Of a DNA stretch of 15,442 nucleotides, positions 10,081 to 15,442 are shown piece by piece; within the stretch, counting starts at the first letter, position 1, and each line of letters begins with the position of its first letter. The stretch is from contig JAOXYB010027735.1 of assembly GCA_028565635.1 (NCBI GenBank), positions 1 to 15,442 on the forward strand. Reading direction: 5' to 3'. The notes under the pieces are model-generated. The model worked only from the letters and a program-made list of their open reading frames with translations, had not been told where the DNA came from and made no database searches. The position numbers and the translations under genes are program-made. This stretch comes from Phoronis ovalis. Its lineage: Eukaryota; Phoronida; Phoronidae.

Positions 10081-10144
10081 CAAACTGTACTATTAATGAG
10101 TAATAATTCTTGCAAACCATACTATTAATGAGTAAGAATTCTTG
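10081..10144. repeat. 32-bp tandem duplication
   Basis: Copies at 10081-10112 and 10113-10144 both begin CAAAC and end ATTCTTG, with three or four differences. The duplication looks fairly recent. Confidence 0.9.
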
Positions 10145-10261
10145 ATCGTCTGTTAATTGTAAAGTATGTTGTCTGCTGGTGGTCTAATAATTTTATTTGT
10201 TGTAAGGTTTAATTAGCTCATATTTTACTTACCTTCACCAGTGATGATTGATTGGCAAGGC

Positions 10262-10287
10262 CCCTATGCATGGTCCCTATGCATGGT
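10262..10287. repeat. Perfect 13-bp tandem duplication
   Basis: CCCTATGCATGGT occurs twice, head to tail and without difference. Each copy contains ATGCAT, an NsiI-type palindrome. Confidence 0.95.
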
Positions 10288-10535
10288 ATGAAAATAGTTA
10301 CTAGGGAGAGGAGCTATTAGGAATCTGCTGAAACTAATTAAACATTATATTATTAGTTAAGCTATTTTACAACTTGAAATCCAAAGAATTATTTTGCTGT
10401 ATCATTTTCTAAGAACAGACTTGTGAAATGTTGTGATTAAAGTATATAGTTGATTGGTAAATCATTTTTCATTGGTCTGTATCGTGACTATTATTTCAAT
10501 TGTAGTAGATATATCCTGGATACATATTCATGAAG

Positions 10536-10598
10536 GAGTACTGTGTCATGCAGTATGCCCAGTTAAGAGTATTGTATCATTCAGTATAGTCCTAGTTT
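10536..10598. repeat. Diverged 31-bp tandem duplication
   Basis: GAGTACTGTGTCATGCAGTA at 10536 and GAGTATTGTATCATTCAGTA at 10567 align with three substitutions, and similarity continues to about the end of each 31-bp unit. Confidence 0.8.
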
Positions 10599-11275
10599 AG
10601 ACCCTTGTCTTTTTATGTAAATGTATTATATCCAAGTTTCTTAAGTCAAGCAGTGGATAAATACTGACAAATTGAGTGTCTATCCCTATATCCAATTTAT
10701 ATATCTGAAAGTCATAAAGTGTATACTTTTTAAATAGTTTTTTTAACTTTTGTGAATATTTAAGGTATATTGCCTGTGTTGATTATAAAAGAATGAATTG
10801 CCTAAGTGCCTGAAAATTATTTCTTACAAAAAGACCACTAGTATTAAAGTTGTTTTAATCTGCTGAATGTTTATTTTTTACTTAAATCCCACTTATATTT
10901 ATTGCCTTAGATTTAAGTTTATTTGTGACCTTTTTTCACCTAACACTTATATATTTCAGCTATGGTTTTCCCGGAAAATATTGTATGACACAACACTTAA
11001 TGACGTTTGTTCGGGGAAACTTGTTTTTCCGTATGAAATGTTTTTGTAATCAATTCAGTATAGGTTTAAAAGTCAGTAAAATGACAAAATGTGGTATATA
11101 ATTACGATCTTGTTTACATGTGTTTAAATTGTGACTTAGAATCACATAAGGAAACAATGCAAAATTAAAAATTAAATTATTTGTCATCACCATTAGGAGT
11201 GCTGTCGTTTAATTTGACTAGGAAAGTATAACTCATTAAACAGTTGAAACATTGAATATTCTGAAGTTACTGCAG

Positions 11276-11389
11276 TCTTATAGAAGTGAATTTCAAACGT
11301 TTGACAAAAATGATTCGAAATATTGTTGACCATTTTGTATCGTGTACACTATGTGGAGAACAGAGAAAGAAACCTCATAAAATGAAAAA
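11276..11389 (+). other. Candidate exon with a Cys-x2-Cys pair
   Basis: An acceptor-like TTACTGCAG and a consensus donor (AAAAA|GTAAGT) enclose 114 bases. The block is open only in phase 2 in, phase 2 out, the phase needed to follow the LIM exon. The peptide ends FVSCTLCGEQRKKPHKMKK: a Cys-x2-Cys pair (codons at 11343 and 11352) followed by a basic tail. It would not place a Cys where the LIM domain needs its next ligand, so it is not a clean continuation. It could belong to a later part of the same protein, to another gene, or be a chance frame. Confidence 0.3.
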
Positions 11390-11570
11390 GTAAGTAATTA
11401 AATTATATTATATAAGATTTATTATCAGTAATATCCTTTTGGATGACTATTACAAAGCGAGACTTTTGACCAGTATGTTGTCATTGATTATAAACAGTAA
11501 TGATGTTCATTACAAGTTATAATATCACTTTCTGTAAACGGATAACCAAAGAAGAATTGATGAATTTGTC

Positions 11571-12160
11571 GTAATAGTTTTGGTGCATAATTTATTGCAC
11601 TGTCCTTTCTGAACTGTAAAATTAAATTTATGCTTTTCGCACCAAATGAACCAAGTAGCTAATTTACCTAGCTCATTTACAAAAAGTTTCGCTAATTATG
11701 TATACCTAACTGAAATGTACTGGATGACACTTAGAATATTGCCTAATTATTGTTCTTTTAATATAAACCATAAAACATTAAATACTTATGTTTTAAATGA
11801 GAAACATTTTAAGTTTGTAGATTGGTTTTATTATTTTGTAAAAATTTAGATATTGCTAAGACTAACTTAGTTATAATAGTTACAGCATTTATTAACCTGT
11901 TGAACTATGAAATTAAATTCACACCTTAAAAATGTTGTTCATTAACCCAGTACAGTATCATAGTTCATTTACAAAATGTTTTACTAATTACTTATGCCTA
12001 ACTGAAATGTACTGGTTGACACTTTGTAGATATTGTTTAATTGTTTTTCTCTTTAGAATATATAAAAATTTAAACATTTATTCACGTTTTAAATCAGAGA
12101 AGCATTTTAAATTTGTGGGTAGATATTATATTATTGTTGATATCATAGCTAAAAATATAG
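11571..12160 (+). repeat. Diverged tandem repeat, two units of about 290-300 bp, open in both
   Basis: Unit 1 is about 11571-11871 and unit 2 about 11872-12160, with an offset drifting from 291 to 298 through small indels. Matching stretches include TCATTTACAAAA, CTAACTGAAATGTACTGG and GAGAA(A/G)CATTTTAA. Both units carry an open frame in the corresponding register: 11646-11849 (67 codons) and 11932-12327 (131 codons). The peptides share SSFTK(S/C)F, LTEMYW and EKHFKFV. Composition is Phe, Tyr, Lys and Asn heavy, as in any AT-rich frame, and no domain was recognised. It may be a tandem repeat with accidental frames or a duplicated small-ORF relic. Confidence 0.75.
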
Positions 12161-12398
12161 TTACATATTACCAGGACATAAAACCCTTTAAAATGATATG
12201 CATAATATTTGCCTTTAATCACACAGTATTTTTTTCATATTCAGTGTTTAAACTAGCAGCTTGGTTACATCATAAGCCAATATTGGGCTATAAAGATTAT
12301 ATAATAATTCATAAACAGGTTAATTAATTGATTAGTTCATGAGCAGCTGTTGTATCATAGTGGCAAGCTGCTAACATATTATTACAATAGGTGATACT

Positions 12399-12439
12399 AC
12401 ATACTTTGACAATGTCTTATAAATAGTATATGGGATCTT
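12399..12439 (-). repeat. Right arm of the perfect 41-bp inverted repeat
   Basis: This is the reverse complement, without mismatch, of 8491-8531. It is followed by T-rich sequence. The arm lies about 240 bases after the ORF-bearing tandem repeat. Confidence 0.9.
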
Positions 12440-12479
12440 TTTATTATACATATACATGTATTATTTTATGCTTTTTATC

Positions 12480-12506
12480 ACACTTTGTATTGAAAAATCA
12501 AAGTGT
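12480..12506. repeat. Perfect 8-bp hairpin
   Basis: ACACTTTG and CAAAGTGT pair around an 11-base loop and are followed by AATTTTT. It is of minor interest and could be chance. Confidence 0.5.
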
Positions 12507-12613
12507 AATTTTTGATATTAAATTATTGCCTTTTGTTTAGAAAAGAATTGTTTCTCTTAAGGAAGTTATGCTGCTATTTTCACTTAATATAACAATCAAC
12601 AATCTATTTACAG

Positions 12614-12791
12614 GGGTGTTACGGACATTTTGTACACTATAGAAAGTTTTTCAGTAGAACTTATTTTTACAAAAAAAATGGATCAATTTGTTTGTGACAA
12701 ATCACGTTTACCTATATTTCTGATGGCGACAATATTTATTCATTTTTTATTATACTTAAACACAGCCATTAAATGCACATTAAAAATTGAG
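12614..12791 (+). other. Candidate exon with a hydrophobic segment
   Basis: It follows a fair acceptor (CAATCTATTTACAG) and stays open in phase 2 to a donor-like GAG|GTTAAG, or to a stop codon at 12840. The first part is mixed and protein-like (GVTDILYTIESFSVEL, then MDQFVCDKSRLPIFLM). The rest is a membrane-like run, ATIFIHFLLYL. There is no LIM pattern. The hydrophobic run may only reflect T-rich sequence. No family was recognised. Confidence 0.2.
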
Positions 12792-12915
12792 GTTAAGGTA
12801 CTTAATAGAATGCATTTTATTATGTATAGTGAATGTTTTTAACTTGCTATACAGGTTTCTCCATTGGTGTATTTAGAAATTTGTTTATATAAGCAACTGA
12901 TACCAATAAATACAT

Positions 12916-13023
12916 TATAAAAGGTTAATTAGCGCTGCAAACCTCTGACTGCAATCAAGAAAGCAAGACTTGTAATAATCATTTCAAATAACTGAAGGTA
13001 AAGAAAGATGTTGAAGGCTCATG
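12916..13023 (+). promoter_or_regulatory. Promoter-like arrangement followed by a tiny start exon
   Basis: TATAAAAG at 12916-12923 is followed about 32 bases later by CTGACTG, an initiator-like context. ATG 13008 then opens MLKAH and is interrupted after the first base of the next codon by a consensus donor, CATG|GTAAGTCA (GT at 13024). An in-frame TAA sits six bases before that ATG. A CCAAT overlaps the region just upstream (12903), and an ATTGG is at about 12862. The layout of start codon plus phase-1 donor resembles the exon ending at 1677, so it could be an alternative promoter. TATA-like strings are common in AT-rich DNA, so this is tentative. Confidence 0.2.
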
Positions 13024-13928
13024 GTAAGTCACTGAGTACTTGGTTTTAGGTTTGTAGACAAACCAAATGCATGATGGCAGGACTATGCTCTTAAAAGATT
13101 ACCCACTTTATATTTAAAGTTCATGTATATCTTTCTAGTTGTAATTAACGTTTTCTATAAATAGCCATAGTAATTAGCTCAATAATAAGGGTAGGTAGAT
13201 ATACCTTAGATTCATTACTATTGTGAGTTGTCTTAAATTGACTAAAGCTAAGCCCATGATGCACATGCAGTGTTTTGGTATTTTAATGGTTAAGTTAGTA
13301 TTTGGTTCCTATGACAAAAAAAATCAATTTCAAATTGCCAACATTTTGTAATGTGACTAGATGGGGCATTCACTATATATACATCGAGATACTGGAAAAA
13401 CAACAAATTTATTATGTATTTTATATACTTAAATGGAACACTTCTTCATATTAATTTGCCTTGCTGTTGATTGTATATTAAAATATTTGTCATAACAGTT
13501 AATTGCAGTACTGCAAATATTGAATAACTGACGTTTTACTAAATCTTATCAGTAACAGAAAAACTTGATTAGATAACATATATCTACTTGTAGGTAACAT
13601 GTAGTACGTTTGGAATCTAATATTTCTGGGTAGTTTTAGCTACCTTGTATGAATTGTGTTATTGGATAAAATGCCACCTTGTGGATAAAGTGAGATTGGT
13701 ACTATGCATTACCTGGGATGTATTATTGCTAGATATTTTGTCTCCACTGTTTTCAGCAAATGAATGTAAATGATGGTAATAGGGGCATGACGTTGTATTA
13801 TGTTTTTTTTTAGATTTCAGTCTTTATTGCTATCATAATCTGAGGGCTGCATGCTATACCTTTACACTTGCTTAGATTTTGAAGTGCTTAATAGCATTAA
13901 TTTGATTTCTTGCTGTGATTATTCATAG
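13024..13928. other. Intron-like, no gene recognised
   Basis: AT-rich sequence starting at a donor-like GTAAGTCA and ending at an acceptor-like TTATTCATAG. No open frame with protein-like composition was seen. A GTTTTCAG at about 13750 is a good acceptor, but the frames after it are short. Confidence 0.4.
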
Positions 13929-13962
13929 AGATGAATTCTACAGAAAAGACTTACATGTTCGG
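13929..13962 (+). other. Candidate 34-bp micro-exon
   Basis: The block runs from ATTCATAG| to CGG|GTAAGATT. In phase 2, as required after the LIM exon, it reads DEFYRKDLHVR. This is loosely like the end of a LIM domain (a GDEFY or FYC-x2-D type segment) but lacks the zinc-binding Cys. In phase 1 it reads MNSTEKTYMF, which fits the tiny start exon at 13008-13023. Good splice sites on such a short block are suggestive, but assignment is open. Confidence 0.3.
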
Positions 13963-14329
13963 GTAAGATTACTATATTTTGTATTGCATAGTGGGAAAGT
14001 GGTGCCCAGACACTATAAGCAGTTGTGCTGTGCTTTAAAAGCTGAAAATAGGTACATTGATTGATTTGTTTCGGATGTTGCCTGTGTAGACAAAATTATT
14101 TAGTATGCAAATTTTTCGAGCAAATTTGATGTGAATTGGTTAAGCTATGATGATTTTGTTGTTCAAGATAATATACAAACCTTTTGTATGTATCAGTTCA
14201 ACAGAAACTTGGAGCAACTTGTAGATATATTTGTTTACTGGTGTGCTAGAGATCTTATCTATATTTGTTTTACATTGGTTAGACACCCTTTATAAGAGTA
14301 TTATCACTAATCCCATGTAATCTGCCCAG

Positions 14330-14438
14330 TCTGAATGCCAGGAGGTTAAACACCCATGAAGAAACTATCCAGAATAAAGTATTCATTTCATTAAATGCTA
14401 TGTTTTGGTTTCTTGGATATCTGGCAGTCCAAGCATTG
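14330..14438 (+). other. Candidate exon, membrane-helix-like peptide
   Basis: A full-consensus donor (GCATTG|GTAAGTAT) closes a frame that is open back to a TAG at 14280-14282. The best acceptor is CTGCCCAG at 14328-14329, giving 109 bases, phase 2 in and phase 0 out. The peptide begins LNARRLNTHEETIQNK and then runs hydrophobic (VFISLNAMFWFLGYLAVQAL), as in a transmembrane helix. Codons are more balanced than in nearby sequence. No family was recognised, and joining to the LIM exon is only phase-possible. Confidence 0.3.
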
Positions 14439-14578
14439 GTAAGTATAGGATGAATGCTTCCTGATAATTTTGGAATAGCCTATTAACCAGAAATGGAAGA
14501 AACACCATTAGCACTGTTGTATGATTAAACTGATGACATGTATTCTCATACCTTTCAAGTTGGCAAAATTTTGAACAG

Positions 14579-14720
14579 GAGATCTGGTACTTTCAGACAG
14601 TTTTCGATTGAATGCAATGGCAGTAAACAAGCTACAAAGCAAGAGTCTCTCTTGTTTACAACAGGAGATTTGGACAGCTGTGATTCTAAGAAAAAAAGTA
14701 GTAAATATAGAATTTTGTAA
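14579..14720 (+). other. Candidate terminal exon ending at TAA 14718-14720
   Basis: After TTTTGAACAG the frame is open in phase 2 and ends at a stop. The peptide is polar and protein-like (RSGTFRQFSIECNGSKQ, then LLFTTGDLDSCDSKKKSSK), with none of the Phe/Tyr/Ile excess of translated intron. A second frame, 14608-14820, overlaps it and looks less like protein in its 3' half. As a last exon it would be followed by a 3' untranslated region with AATAAA at 14904. An earlier ATG (14538) lies in the same frame, so a splice is not required. No family was recognised. Confidence 0.3.
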
Positions 14721-15442
14721 TTTCTGTTTAATATTAGATTATATTTTAAATGCTTTGTCAGAGCTCAAAAGTTGTTTAAAAGTATCAGAAATTAATCATT
14801 TAGCTTCTAGCTTGTTTTGAGCAGCAGCATGTCATATATTATGCCAACAGCAATTAAAATTGATAGACAGTAAATGGTTAAGCAATATTTCTGGAGGCAA
14901 GAGAATAAATTTATTACTTAGTCTTGCATGTTCGCTGATTAAATTGTAATGATCCATGGTACTGAGTTGCACCAGAAAGCAGATACAGCTATGCTCATAA
15001 TGAAGGTACAGCCATTTGGTTTATGGTCTTGTGGTGTTTTTCATGGTAATATTATTACTTGTTACTTATGGTTTTAAAGTGGAGAAAGATATGGATACTT
15101 TTTGAGCTAAAACAAAAATAATTCAAAACTACGAGAATTTTTTAATTTTCAGAGTTGTTATTAGATTTTTAAGTTATTAATAGAAATTCTTTCTAAAATA
15201 TTTCATATTTTGTTACATAAGGTTGATTAGGGTAATTCTGATTGGTATTTGAGTAATTTTGTGTCATTGTATGTTCAGTTGACTGTGATGGGTTTATGTA
15301 CATTATATGAATAGAAGGATTATAAAATGGGTTTATGTATTAGGTCTTCAATGATCCCAATGTTCTGTGATATTGTTTTATTTCAAACTATAAAAGTTCA
15401 TACAAAGTTAATTACAATAGTACTAAAAATAAATAAAGTGCT
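14721..15442. other. Non-coding tail, possible 3' untranslated region
   Basis: No coding signal was seen. If the preceding frame is a terminal exon, this would be its 3' untranslated region. A possible early poly(A) signal is at 14904-14909, followed within about 30 bases by GT-rich sequence (GTCTTGCATGTTCG). The stretch ends with AATAAATAAA at 15428-15437. Confidence 0.35.
15428..15437 (+). terminator. Poly(A)-signal-like AATAAATAAA
   Basis: Two overlapping AATAAA hexamers end five bases before the window edge, so the downstream GT-rich element that would support them cannot be seen. The hexamer is frequent by chance in sequence this AT-rich. Confidence 0.3.

Larger units (their letters stand above)
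8532..11275. other. Intron-like, no gene recognised
   Basis: AT-rich sequence between the left inverted-repeat arm and the exon-like block at 11276. It holds a 12-bp CpG-containing palindrome at 8655-8666 and three small tandem duplications between 10081 and 10598. Open frames at 9329-9607 (+), 9700-9954 (-) and 10867-11049 (+) were read through, and none shows a family signature or a convincing pair of splice sites. Confidence 0.5.

Noticed and set aside
10867-11049. 60-codon frame with an internal TATATTTCAG acceptor
   Set aside because: The part after the AG looks somewhat protein-like, but it ends in a stop, has only a weak donor and matches no family.
1-15442. tRNA, rRNA, CRISPR or bacterial operon features
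   Set aside because: No internal tRNA promoter boxes, no regularly spaced repeats, and no adjacent long ORFs with ribosome-binding sites were seen.

Overview
The window looks like AT-rich, intron-dominated animal genomic DNA. No reading frame exceeds about 140 codons, none is packed like a bacterial gene, and the frames that resemble protein are short blocks flanked by splice-like AG and GT(A/G)AG sites. CpG looks under-represented by eye, which would fit a methylated metazoan genome. The species cannot be named from this sequence. No rRNA, tRNA, CRISPR array or intact transposase was seen.

The one well-supported gene is on the + strand and encodes a LIM-domain protein. Its core is an exon at 3447-3699 that carries a complete first LIM zinc knuckle (C-x2-C-x16-H-x2-C-x2-C) and is cut by an intron inside the LIM domain. 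A short upstream exon ending at 1677, with possible starts at 1605 or 1659 and a near-perfect donor, joins it in exactly the right codon phase and probably supplies the N-terminus. The exon completing the LIM domain must start in phase 2 with a Cys codon; none was identified convincingly. Several short phase-2 candidates lie downstream (4443-4563, 8272-8328, 11276-11389, 12614-12791, 13929-13962, 14330-14438, 14579-14720). They are listed individually at low confidence.

By region: 1-1601 is non-coding flank or 5' region; 1602-3699 holds the 5' part of the LIM gene; 3700-8490 is intron-like with a small terminal-inverted-repeat element (3723-3871) and a decayed direct-repeat patch (about 4997-5150); 8491-12439 is bracketed by a perfect 41-bp inverted repeat and contains several small tandem duplications plus a diverged two-copy tandem repeat of about 290-300 bp that keeps related open frames in both copies; 12440-15442 contains promoter-like and exon-like signals, and ends at an AATAAATAAA poly(A)-signal-like run.

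No multi-gene system can be argued from this window. The most checkable items are the split LIM gene, the 41-bp inverted repeat, the ORF-bearing tandem repeat and the small inverted-repeat element beside the LIM exon.
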